Of a stretch of 64,000 nt of DNA, positions 17,055 through 24,837 are shown piece by piece. Under the pieces are notes generated by a model. The model was not told the DNA's origin, searched no databases, and saw nothing but the letters and a program-made list of their open reading frames with translations. The first letter of the stretch is position 1, and each line of letters opens with the position of its first letter. The DNA is from an uncultured Dehalococcoidia bacterium. GTDB lineage: Bacteria; Chloroflexota; Dehalococcoidia; Lucifugimonadales; Australimonadaceae. The stretch covers positions 1,215,504 to 1,279,503 of the forward strand of contig OY282355.1 of NCBI GenBank assembly GCA_958295525.1. Reading direction: 5' to 3'. The position numbers and the translations under genes are program-made.

Positions 17055-17095
17055 GGCAGCGCCTTACTCTGGTGTTGCACTTCGTTTGTGAATCC
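16068..17095 (-). mobile_element. IS30-family insertion sequence
   Basis: A 1028-bp element bounded by 23-bp inverted terminal repeats that differ at three adjacent positions. The left end is GGATTCACA-TTT-GAAGTGCAACA (16068-16090). The right end, read inward, is GGATTCACA-AAC-GAAGTGCAACA (17073-17095). Left of it is an intact palindromic repeat; right of it is GAACCTCGCCCC, the usual sequence following such a palindrome. A short target duplication cannot be fixed; GT on each side is possible. Confidence 0.85.
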
Positions 17096-17125
17096 GGTGA
17101 ACCTCGCCCCCTGCCCCCGTCATTC

Positions 17126-17182
17126 CTGCGAAAGCAGGAACCTACTGGGGCCCGTCGTTCCCGCGCAGGCGGGAACCTCGTC
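17126..17182 (+). repeat. two dRS3-like palindromes right of the IS
   Basis: CATTCCTGCGAAAGCAGGAA followed by CCTACTGG, then GTTCCCGCGCAGGCGGGAA. They represent the two arm variants (CCTGC/GCAGG and CCCGC/GCGGG). Confidence 0.8.
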
Positions 17183-17227
17183 CCTTGCGGCGCGCCACGC
17201 TCCGCGTGGGAGTAGAATGCGCCCGTT

Positions 17228-18520
17228 ATGCTCGAACGCAACTTCTGGTTCAGAACCGCGATCGTCGTCGTCGCCTTCAGCGCGACCGTCTTCCTTGTCG
17301 ACACGCTTCGCCGCGTCTGGGACTTCCTCGGCGACCTCCTCCTCATCTTCTTCCTCGCCTACCTCGTGGGGTCGCTGATCATCCACACCGTACGGTCGCT
17401 GATGCGCGTGCCGGGGATGAAACGCCCTCTCGCCATCGCGCTCGTCTACGCGGTCCTCACCGGCATCGCCTCCGTGATGGGCTTCGTCGTCATTCCCGCC
17501 ACCATCACCCAAGCCGTCGAACTGGCCAACCTCGTCCCCACCTACATCGAACGCCTGCCGCAACTCGTCGACCGCGTAGAGGCGTACCTCGCCGGCTTCA
17601 ACATCAACGTAGACCTCGCGACGCTGATCCAGTACGACGCGCTCTCCAACTGGGGCGGCGCGCTGGGAGGCATCGTTCAGGACAACGCCGTCAACATCGC
17701 CCGGAACGTCGTCTCCATCGTCTTCTCAGTCTCGCTGGTGGTCGTCATCTCCTTCTACGTAGTGCTGGACGGCGGGCGCCGCCTGAACGAGGCGCTGAAA
17801 GTGCTGCCCCGCCGCGCCGAGCGCGAGACCCGCTTCGTCCTGCTGACTATCGACGAAACGTTCCGAGGCTACCTGCGCGGAATGGTGCTCGTCTCGATGA
17901 TCTACGGCGTCGGAACCGCCACCGTGATGCTCGCCACCGGGTTGCCCGCCGCGCTGCCCGTCGCGTTCGTCTCCAGCATCCTCCTCGCCGTCCCCTTCAT
18001 CGGCGACTGGCTCGCGCTCGCGCTCCCGCTCATCGTCGCGGCGGCCTCCGGCAACTTCATCACTCTGCTCACCGTGCTGCTCACGCTCCTGTTCGTCCAG
18101 CAAGTGATGCTGAACCTGCTGACGCCCCGCATTCTCGGACGCGCCGTGCGAATGCCCGCGATGCTCGTCGTCATCGCCGTGGTGCTAGGGGCGCGCCTCG
18201 CGGGCATCTCCGGAGCGCTGCTGGGCGTGCCGACGATGGGCGTCATCTACGCGCTCGCCGTGCACTACGGAATGATCATCCGCAAGCGGCGGGAAGTGCG
18301 CGAGCACGCGCGCATCCGGCAAAACCGCGCCGCGTCCGCCGCCCGCCAGCGCGCAACGGCGCAAGAAGCGCCTGCCGAGACGCCGCCGAACCGCAGCCTT
18401 CCCCAGTCGGGCGCATTCGCTCCCGCAGGCGCCGCGCCCGAGCCCGGCGAGCAGCCGTCCGACGGCGACGGCGATGAGGATGGCGATGAGAGAGGTAGGT
18501 TCCCGCCTACGCGGGAATGA
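17228..18520 (+). CDS. AI-2E/PerM-family membrane permease
   Basis: The 430-residue protein has about eight TM helices. Family features include TM pairs at 9-27 and 34-55, a soluble insertion at about 95-140 (VPTYIERLPQLVDRVEAYLAGFNIN) and ISFYVVLDGGRRL. The C-terminal block VPFIGDWLALALPLIVAA...VQQVMLNLLTPRILGRAVRMPAMLVVIAVVLGARLAGISGALLGVP is diagnostic. Members export small signals or ions; the substrate is not predictable. Residues 350-430 form a charged, disordered tail whose end (RGRFPPTRE-stop) is translated palindromic repeat. Confidence 0.9.
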   Translation: MLERNFWFRTAIVVVAFSATVFLVDTLRRVWDFLGDLLLIFFLAYLVGSLIIHTVRSLMRVPGMKRPLAIALVYAVLTGIASVMGFVVIPATITQAVELANLVPTYIERLPQLVDRVEAYLAGFNINVDLATLIQYDALSNWGGALGGIVQDNAVNIARNVVSIVFSVSLVVVISFYVVLDGGRRLNEALKVLPRRAERETRFVLLTIDETFRGYLRGMVLVSMIYGVGTATVMLATGLPAALPVAFVSSILLAVPFIGDWLALALPLIVAAASGNFITLLTVLLTLLFVQQVMLNLLTPRILGRAVRMPAMLVVIAVVLGARLAGISGALLGVPTMGVIYALAVHYGMIIRKRREVREHARIRQNRAASAARQRATAQEAPAETPPNRSLPQSGAFAPAGAAPEPGEQPSDGDGDEDGDERGRFPPTRE

Positions 18521-18664
18521 CGGTAGGGCAGGGAGGGCGGAATGGCGGGGCAGAGGGGAATGACGATGCGCTGCGCGCTCCGTCCGGCGCTTGCGCGCCA
18601 CTGGATTCCCGCCTGCGCGGGAATGACGGGGCAGGGGCGAGGTTCCCGCCTGCGCGGGAATGAC
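18498..18664 (-). repeat. three dRS3-like palindromes
   Basis: The first unit is the 3' end of the permease gene. The other two lie at about 18605-18632 and 18641-18664. All read GTTCCCGCCTGCGCGGGAA or GATTCCCGCCTGCGCGGGAA. A GATGCGCTGCGCGC fragment of the longer repeat lies between them. Confidence 0.8.
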
Positions 18665-18673
18665 GAATTTTCT

Positions 18674-19204
18674 CTACGCCGCGACGGGACGGCGACGGGG
18701 GGCGGGCGAAGGCTTGAGGGCGATGGTGCCGCGCAGGTCGCGGAGGCTGACGGCGCCGCTTTCGAGAAGCGCCCCGCGCACCCCGGGGCGGCGGCGCGGG
18801 CGAACGTCCACCGCGACGAGCGAATAGCCCTCCGCGAGCAACTCCTCGTATTCGGCGGCGCGCTCGTCGTCCAGCCCTTGCTCTCCGGCGGACATTGCGC
18901 CGATCCACGCGCCGAAGCCCGCGCCGAACTTCCAGAGCGTCGCGCCCAGCAGAACCTTCACGTTGATGTCCAACGGAAAGACGAGCAACGCAATGAGCGT
19001 CGGAATCTCCACGATGAGCGACCCATAGACGCACCACTTGACGGCGGCGCGCAGCATCCGCTCGCCGCGCCGCGTCAGCGACGGCGGAGCGCCGGACGGC
19101 GGATGCGTCACGCTCATCCGGTCGGCGAAGCCCGCGTCCTCCAGCAGGGTCTGCGCGGCCCCGGCCCCGGCGCGGTCGTCGAACACGCCCACGACGGCGG
19201 TCAT
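18674..19204 (-). CDS. general-stress-protein-17M/YflT-like membrane protein
   Basis: The 176-residue protein opens MTAVVGVFDDRAGAGAAQTLLEDAGF, the pattern of YflT/GsiB-type stress proteins that start with a short ferredoxin-like half. A hydrophobic segment WCVYGSLIVEIPTLIALLVFPLDI (about 57-80) and a glycine-zipper segment LLGATLWKFGAGFGAWIGAMSAG (about 84-106) follow. YEELLAEGYSLVAVDVR is typical of the C-terminal part. Function is unknown; a membrane-linked stress role is inference. Its ATG overlaps the stop of the dienelactone hydrolase gene (ATGA). Confidence 0.65.
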   Translation of the reverse strand: MTAVVGVFDDRAGAGAAQTLLEDAGFADRMSVTHPPSGAPPSLTRRGERMLRAAVKWCVYGSLIVEIPTLIALLVFPLDINVKVLLGATLWKFGAGFGAWIGAMSAGEQGLDDERAAEYEELLAEGYSLVAVDVRPRRRPGVRGALLESGAVSLRDLRGTIALKPSPAPRRRPVAA

Positions 19205-19965
19205 CGGGCGGCCTCCCGCGCTTTGAGCGCGCCGTCGAAGAAAGCGATGAGTTTCGGCCAGGAGTCGGCGGAGACGTCCGGGTCGTAGCGGACGGGGTTG
19301 TACGGGTCGTTGAAAGCGTGCTGGGCGTTGGGGTAGCGGTGGAACGTGAACGGCTTGCCGCGCTCGCGCAGGGCGGCCTCGAGTTTGTCGACGTCGGGAG
19401 GCGCGGGGTTGGCGTCCAGGTCGCCGAAGAAACCCGCGAGCGCGCAATCGAGGTTCGCGGTGAGGCTGAGCGGGTCGGGCTCGCCCTCGCCCCAGGGCAG
19501 ATCGACGTCAACGCCGTAGAAGTCGGCGCAGGCGGCGAACTCGCGCGTCCGAACGGCCATCAGATAGGCGATGCGCCCGCCGATGCAGAAGCCGGTGACG
19601 CCGAACGGGCCGGCGACTTCCGGCAAGGCGCGGAGGGCGTCGAGCGCGGCGAGCATATCGGCGATCAGTTCGCCGTCGCGCAGGCCGTCTTTGAGGGGCA
19701 TCGCCGTCTCACGGCGCGCCGGGTCTTCGAAGGCGTAGCCGGCGAGTTGGGCGTTGGAGACGGGGGCGCGGTGGAAGAGGTAGGGCGCGATGGCCGCGTA
19801 GCCCGCCTCGGCGAGTTCGTCGCACTTGCCCTGCACGAAGCGGTCTATTCCGAAGACGTGCATCGCCACGACGACTCCCGGGTGCGGCCCGGGGCCGTCC
19901 GGCAGCGCGAGGTAAGCGTCCGCCGGGGCGCCGTCAACGTTGATCTGGATCCATTGCGAAGCCAT
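19201..19965 (-). CDS. dienelactone hydrolase family protein
   Basis: The 254-residue alpha/beta hydrolase has the DLH nucleophile elbow GFCIGGR with Cys127 in place of the usual Ser, and the catalytic His in YPNAQHAFND near residue 224. GDLDANPAP probably carries the Asp. DLH opens dienelactones made in aromatic-ring degradation, which fits the divergently transcribed Rieske oxygenase at 20115. The longer open frame (to 20088) is rejected because the conserved N-terminus starts at MASQWIQINVDG. It is followed in the same operon by the stress-like gene, with 4-bp overlap. Confidence 0.9.
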   Translation of the reverse strand: MASQWIQINVDGAPADAYLALPDGPGPHPGVVVAMHVFGIDRFVQGKCDELAEAGYAAIAPYLFHRAPVSNAQLAGYAFEDPARRETAMPLKDGLRDGELIADMLAALDALRALPEVAGPFGVTGFCIGGRIAYLMAVRTREFAACADFYGVDVDLPWGEGEPDPLSLTANLDCALAGFFGDLDANPAPPDVDKLEAALRERGKPFTFHRYPNAQHAFNDPYNPVRYDPDVSADSWPKLIAFFDGALKAREAAR

Positions 19966-20052
19966 AGGTCTATAGTAGCGGCGCGGGGCGCGGGCGGCAA
20001 GCGGAGCGCGGGCGGTCGACGCTTCCGGCTCCAACGTCGCGCCGCCCGCCGC

Positions 20053-20080
20053 TTGACATACGCGGGTAGGGGAGTAGAGT
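20053..20080 (+). promoter_or_regulatory. sigma-70-type promoter of Rieske oxygenase 2
   Basis: TTGACA at 20053-20058, 16-bp spacer, TAGAGT at 20075-20080 (four of six). The ATG lies 34 bp further on with GGAGG upstream. It lies in the 149-bp divergent gap with the dienelactone hydrolase gene. Confidence 0.55.
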
Positions 20081-20114
20081 AGCGGCAAGCGAGGAACCAG
20101 GACGGAGGCGCGCG

Positions 20115-21287
20115 ATGCTGACCCAGCAAGAGAACGACCTGCTGACGAGAGTGGGCCCCGGCACGCCGGCCGGCGAACTGCTGCGCCGCTACTGGCACCC
20201 CATCGCCGTCGCGTCCGACCTGACGGACGACCGCCCGACGAAGGCGGTGCGCGTCCTCGGCGAAGACCTCGTGCTCTTCCGCGACAAGTCCGGGCGCGTC
20301 GGGCTGCTCGCCGACCACTGCTCCCACCGCAGCGCGTCGCTTCTCTACGGGCGCGTCGAGGAGCGCGGCATCTCCTGCGCCTACCACGGCTGGCTCTACG
20401 ACTGCGACGGCAACATCCTCGAGACGCCGCCGGAGAAGAACGAGGCGATTATGCGCTCCGTGAAGCAGACGGCCTACGCCGTGCAGGAGCACGTCGGCCT
20501 CTTCTTCGCCTATATGGGCCCCGCCCCCGTTCCGCCGATGGCCCCCTACGACACAATGTTCCGCAAGGACGGAACCCGAATGGTGCGGATCCACCCCCCG
20601 CTCAACTGCAACTGGCTCCAAGCGATGGAGAACTCGATGGACCCGGCGCACCTGCAGGTGCTGCATCAGGAGTTCACTAGCGGCGGGCGCCAGCCTGTCA
20701 ACACGACGCGCGGCTTCACCGACGACGTCGCGCATTTCGAGTTCTACGTCACCGACTACGGCGGACTGATGAAGAAGCGCACCTACAAGAACGGCATGGT
20801 GGACGAGCACCCGGTGCTGTTCCCGAACATCCTGCGGCAAGGCTCCAGCACGCAGTTCCGCACGCCGATAGACGACACGCACACGTGGCACGTCCGCATG
20901 CACTTCTACCCCTGCGAAGACGGCAGGGACAACCCCGACGCTTTCACGCCGGAGTTCCGGTACGACCCGCCGATCAAGGAAGACCCCGGCAAAGACCACC
21001 CGTTCACGCGCTTCATCCTGCGCGACGTCAATTCGCAGGATCAGATGGCGTGGGAGACGCAGGGGCCGATCACCGACCGCTCGGTCGAGCATTTGTCGTA
21101 CTCCGACCGGGGCGTCGTGCTGCTGCGGCGCGTCCTGAAAGAGCAGATCGAGCGCGTGCAGCGCGGCGAAGACCCCATCGGCGTGTTCCGCGACCCCTAT
21201 CACCCGCTCATCGACACGAACGTCGACGAAGGCGTCGCGCAGATCGGCGCTAACCGCTCCCCCGACGCCGTCACGGTGGGCGCCTAG
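20115..21287 (+). CDS. Rieske 2Fe-2S non-heme iron oxygenase, LigX type (copy 2)
   Basis: The 390-residue oxygenase has Rieske ligands C69-x-H71 and C88-x2-H91, and the mononuclear iron site MDPAHLQVLH (D176, H179, H184). The catalytic domain has the usual WETQGPITDRSVEHLSYSDRGVVLLRR ending. It lacks the Gly-rich insertion found in copy 1, so the Rieske domain is compact (FRDKSGRVGLLADHC). Expected reaction: hydroxylation or O-demethylation of an aromatic acid with an unlinked reductase. The divergent dienelactone hydrolase suggests an aromatic-degradation context. Confidence 0.93.
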   Translation: MLTQQENDLLTRVGPGTPAGELLRRYWHPIAVASDLTDDRPTKAVRVLGEDLVLFRDKSGRVGLLADHCSHRSASLLYGRVEERGISCAYHGWLYDCDGNILETPPEKNEAIMRSVKQTAYAVQEHVGLFFAYMGPAPVPPMAPYDTMFRKDGTRMVRIHPPLNCNWLQAMENSMDPAHLQVLHQEFTSGGRQPVNTTRGFTDDVAHFEFYVTDYGGLMKKRTYKNGMVDEHPVLFPNILRQGSSTQFRTPIDDTHTWHVRMHFYPCEDGRDNPDAFTPEFRYDPPIKEDPGKDHPFTRFILRDVNSQDQMAWETQGPITDRSVEHLSYSDRGVVLLRRVLKEQIERVQRGEDPIGVFRDPYHPLIDTNVDEGVAQIGANRSPDAVTVGA

Positions 21288-21297
21288 CCCCCGTCGC

Positions 21298-21405
21298 GTC
21301 ATTCCCGTGCGGGCGGGAATCTCGCCCCCGTGTCCCGTCATTCCCGCATAGGCGGGAATCTCGCCCCCGTTCCGTCGCTCCCGCGCAGGCGGGAATCCCG
21401 CCCCC
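21298..21405 (+). repeat. three dRS3-like palindromes
   Basis: Units at about 21298-21321, 21337-21360 and 21375-21397, same orientation, linkers CTCGCCCCCGTGTCC and CTCGCCCCCGTTCC. They fill the gap between the convergent Rieske and argS genes. Confidence 0.88.
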
Positions 21406-21434
21406 GGACAGGTGCTGCGCCCTTCCCCCCGCCC

Positions 21435-23117
21435 CTACATCGCCTCAGGCGCCGACATCCCCATCAGCCCCAGCGCCCGCGAGAGCGCGATGCGGGCCGC
21501 GTCCGTCAGCAGCAGGCGCGCCTTCGTCAGTTCGGCGTCCGCCGGATCGGACGAGAGCACGCGGCAGTGGTCGTAGAACCAGTGGAACGCCGTGGCGAGT
21601 TCGACCGCGTAGTGCGGCAGCGCGTGCGGCGCGAGCGTAACCGCAATGGAGTCCACCACTTCCGGCAGTTGCAGCATCTTGCGGATCAGCGCGAGTTCCG
21701 CATCGTCCGTCAGCAGCGCGGCGTCCGCGTCGTCCCAGACGGCGCCGCGCTCGGCGGCCTGCCGCAGAATGCCCGCGATGCGCGCGTGCGCGTACTGCAC
21801 GTAATAGACGGGGTTGTCGGCGGATTGCTTCTTCGCCAATTCCAGATCGAACTCCATCTGGCTCTCGGCGGCGCGGGCAAGGAAGAAGAAGCGGCAAGCG
21901 TCCGCGCCCACCTCGTCCACGAGCCCGCCGAGCGTGATGATCCGCCCCGTGCGCTTGGACGCCCGAACAATGTCTTCGCCGTCCTTGAGCGTCACCAGTT
22001 GCGCGATGAGGATGGTCAGGCGGTCGGGATCGAGTTCGAGCGCGCGCATCACCGCCTTCATTCGCGGAACGTGCCCCTGGTGGTCGGCGCCCCAGACGTT
22101 GATCACGCGGTCGAACCCCCGCCGCCCGAACTTGTCGCGGTGATAGGCGATGTCCGACGCGAAATAGGTCGGCGCGCCCGTGCCGCGGACGATCACGTTG
22201 TCTTTCTCGTCCCCCAGCGCGGACGACGCGAACCACTCCGCGCCGTCGCGGCGGGAGGTGTGGCCGCGCTCTCGCAGGAACGCCATCGTCTCCTCGTAGC
22301 GCCCGTCGGCGTACAGGTCGCGCTCGCGGAACCACACGTCGAACTCGACGCCGATGCTGTCAAGGTCGGCGCGAATGACGTCCAGCATTCGGTTGAGCGC
22401 TTCCTCGCCCAGTTCCGCCTTCGCCTTCGCCTCGTCCGCCTCCAGATAGCGCGAACCGTGCCGCTCCGCCAACTCCGCGCCCAACTCCGTGAGGTACGCT
22501 CCCCGGTAGCCGTCCTCCGGCAGCGGAGCCTCTTTGCCCAGCGCCTGCGCGTAGCGCGCGAACACCGAGCGGTAAAACAAGTCCATCTGCGCGCCCGCGT
22601 CGTTCACGTAGTACTCGCGCGTCACCTCGAATCCGGCGGCGGCGAGCGTCCGGGCGAGCGCGCTGCCCAGCACAGCGCCCCGCGCGTGCCCGACGTGAAC
22701 GGGGCCGGTGGGGTTGACGCTCACGAACTCGACCTGCACGCGCCTCCCCGCGCCCGCGTCAACGTCGCCGAACGCGGCTCCCGCCTCGCGGATGGCCCGC
22801 GCCTGCCCGCGCAGCCAGCCCGCGCTCAGCCGGAAGTTGACGAACCCCGGCGGCGCGGCGTAGACCTCGCCGACCGGCCCGCCGTCGCCGTCCGGGGCGA
22901 TGGCGTTCGCCAGCGCGGACGCGATCTCCATCGGAGAGCGGCGCGCGGCTTTGGCGGCGCGCAACGGCAAGCCGGAAGCGAAGTCGCCGTGCTCCGCCTT
23001 CTGCGGACGCTCCACCAGCCCGGAGGCGGGCAAGTCAAACGGCGGAAGCGTTCCGTCGCGCTGCGCCTGCGCTGCGGCCTCGCGCAAGCGGTCGGCTATG
23101 TGGTCTCGGACGAGCAT
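21435..23117 (-). CDS. argS: arginyl-tRNA synthetase
   Basis: The 560-residue class I enzyme charges tRNA-Arg. It has the N-terminal Arg-tRNA-synthetase additional domain (1-100), the HIGH motif as HVGHARG within SVNPTGPVHVGHARGAVLG, and YYVNDAGAQMDLF. FASDIAYHRDKFGRRGFDRVINVWGADHQGHVPRM and a KMSKS-position sequence RASKRTG follow. The DALR anticodon-binding domain ends with LTKARLLLTDAARIALSRALGLMGM. Length and order are normal. The start ATG at 23117 gives the expected N-terminus. Confidence 0.97.
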   Translation of the reverse strand: MLVRDHIADRLREAAAQAQRDGTLPPFDLPASGLVERPQKAEHGDFASGLPLRAAKAARRSPMEIASALANAIAPDGDGGPVGEVYAAPPGFVNFRLSAGWLRGQARAIREAGAAFGDVDAGAGRRVQVEFVSVNPTGPVHVGHARGAVLGSALARTLAAAGFEVTREYYVNDAGAQMDLFYRSVFARYAQALGKEAPLPEDGYRGAYLTELGAELAERHGSRYLEADEAKAKAELGEEALNRMLDVIRADLDSIGVEFDVWFRERDLYADGRYEETMAFLRERGHTSRRDGAEWFASSALGDEKDNVIVRGTGAPTYFASDIAYHRDKFGRRGFDRVINVWGADHQGHVPRMKAVMRALELDPDRLTILIAQLVTLKDGEDIVRASKRTGRIITLGGLVDEVGADACRFFFLARAAESQMEFDLELAKKQSADNPVYYVQYAHARIAGILRQAAERGAVWDDADAALLTDDAELALIRKMLQLPEVVDSIAVTLAPHALPHYAVELATAFHWFYDHCRVLSSDPADAELTKARLLLTDAARIALSRALGLMGMSAPEAM

Positions 23118-23192
23118 AGGGATGCATCATAGCAGGCGCGGGCGGGCCCGGGGCAGGAGGGATCGGTCTCTCTCGCGGCGCGCGTCCCCCGC

Positions 23193-24821
23193 TCACAGCC
23201 CCACGATCTCGCCGGCGGCGTTCACGTCGAGCGCGCGGGGCGTCTTCGGCAGGCCGGGCATCGTGACGATGTTCCCCGCGACGGGATAGACGAACCCCGC
23301 CCCCGTCGAGGCGCGGACGTCGGAAATCTCGAACGTGTAGCCGGAAGGACGGTTCTTCAGAGCCGGGTCGTGCGAGATGGAGAGCGGCGTCTTGGCCATG
23401 CACAACGGCAGGACGCCGAGCCCCTGCTGCTCGAAGCGGTCGAGCCGGCGCGCCGCCTCCGGGCTCCAATGGACGTCCGCCGCCCCGTAGACCGTCGAGG
23501 CGAGCGCGCGCGCCTTCTCGCGGATGGGCGCGTCCAGCGGATAGAGATACGTCGCCTTCGGCGGAGGGCCCTCGGCGGCGCGGCAAACCGCCTCCGCGAG
23601 TTCCACCGCGCCCTCGCCGCCGTTGGCGAAGCCCGAGCAGACGACGGCGGCCGACGCCCCGGCCTCGATGGCCACGTCTTGCATAATCACCGTCTCCTCC
23701 GGCGTGTCCGTCGGGAACTGGTTGACGGCCACGACGACGGGAAGCCCGAGCGCGCGGACGATCCCGACCATATGCTGGAGGTTCGCGGTTCCGATTCGGA
23801 CGGAGAAGGGGTCGGGGCGGTTGAGGCTGCTCGCGGGGACGCCGCCGTGATGCTTCATCGCGCGCACGGTGCCCACCAGCACGGCGGCGCTGGGGCGCAG
23901 GCCCGAGCCGCGGCATTTGATGTGCATAAACTTCTCGAAGCCCAAGTCGGCTCCGAATCCCGCCTCCGTCACCACGTAGTCCGCGTAGCCCAGCGCAAGC
24001 CGGTCGGCCACGACGGAACTGCATCCGTGCGCGATGTTGCCGAATGGGCCGGTATGCACGAACACGGGCTGCCCCTCCAGCGTCTGAACCAGATTCGGAA
24101 TCAGCGCGTGACGCAGCAGAGCCATCAGCGAGCCGACCGCCCCTACGTCGCCGGCGGTCACGCGCTTGCCCTCCGCGCCGGACGCGACCGTGATCGCGCC
24201 AAGCCGGGCGCGCAGGTCGGCGAGTCCCGACGAGAGGGCGAGCACGGCCATAATCTCCGACGCGGTCACGATGTCGAACCCGCTCTCGCGCAGCGGGGCG
24301 TTCGCCGCGCCGCCTAGCCCGGAGACGATGCTGCGGAGCGCGCGGTCTTCGATGTCCACGACGCGCCGCCATGTGATGTCTTGCGGCAGGACGCCCGGGA
24401 TGAGCCCGCGCTGCGCCGCGTTCTCCGTGATCGCGCCCAGCAGGTTGTGCGCCGAGCCGACGGCGTGCGCGTCGCCCGTGAAATGAATGTTGATCTCGTC
24501 CTCGGGGGCGATGCGCGACTTGCCCCCGCCGGTTCCGCCGCCCTTGATCCCGAAGATCGGGCCCAGCGACGGCTCGCGCAGCGTCGCCGCGGCTTTCTTG
24601 CCGATCTTCCCCAACCCTTGCGTCAGCGCGATGGAGGTGGTCGTCTTGCCCTCGCCCGCCGGAGTCGGCGTCACGCCCGTCACGACGATCAGTTTGCCCG
24701 TCTGCTCCGGCGGGATGGCGTCGAGCGCGACCTTCGCCTTCGCGGCGCCGTAGGGAATGAGATGCTTGGGCGCGACGCCGATACCGCGAGCGACGTCGGC
24801 GATGGGGCGCAATTCGTCCAT
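23193..24821 (-). CDS. fhs: formate-tetrahydrofolate ligase
   Basis: The 542-residue enzyme makes 10-formyl-THF from formate, THF and ATP. The P-loop-like TPTPAGEGKTTT lies at 51-62. LREPSLGPIFGIKGGGTGGGKSRIAPEDEINIHFTGDAHAV, PFGNIAHGCSSV and FSVRIGTANLQHMVGIVRALGLPVVVAVNQFPTDTPEE are family blocks. The ATG at 24821 starts at the conserved MDELRPIADVARGIG. It follows the Mo-hydroxylase gene by only 16 bp on the same strand, so the two are probably co-transcribed; no other one-carbon genes are next to it. Confidence 0.96.
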   Translation of the reverse strand: MDELRPIADVARGIGVAPKHLIPYGAAKAKVALDAIPPEQTGKLIVVTGVTPTPAGEGKTTTSIALTQGLGKIGKKAAATLREPSLGPIFGIKGGGTGGGKSRIAPEDEINIHFTGDAHAVGSAHNLLGAITENAAQRGLIPGVLPQDITWRRVVDIEDRALRSIVSGLGGAANAPLRESGFDIVTASEIMAVLALSSGLADLRARLGAITVASGAEGKRVTAGDVGAVGSLMALLRHALIPNLVQTLEGQPVFVHTGPFGNIAHGCSSVVADRLALGYADYVVTEAGFGADLGFEKFMHIKCRGSGLRPSAAVLVGTVRAMKHHGGVPASSLNRPDPFSVRIGTANLQHMVGIVRALGLPVVVAVNQFPTDTPEETVIMQDVAIEAGASAAVVCSGFANGGEGAVELAEAVCRAAEGPPPKATYLYPLDAPIREKARALASTVYGAADVHWSPEAARRLDRFEQQGLGVLPLCMAKTPLSISHDPALKNRPSGYTFEISDVRASTGAGFVYPVAGNIVTMPGLPKTPRALDVNAAGEIVGL

Positions 24822-24837
24822 TAGGCGCGCTCGCTCA

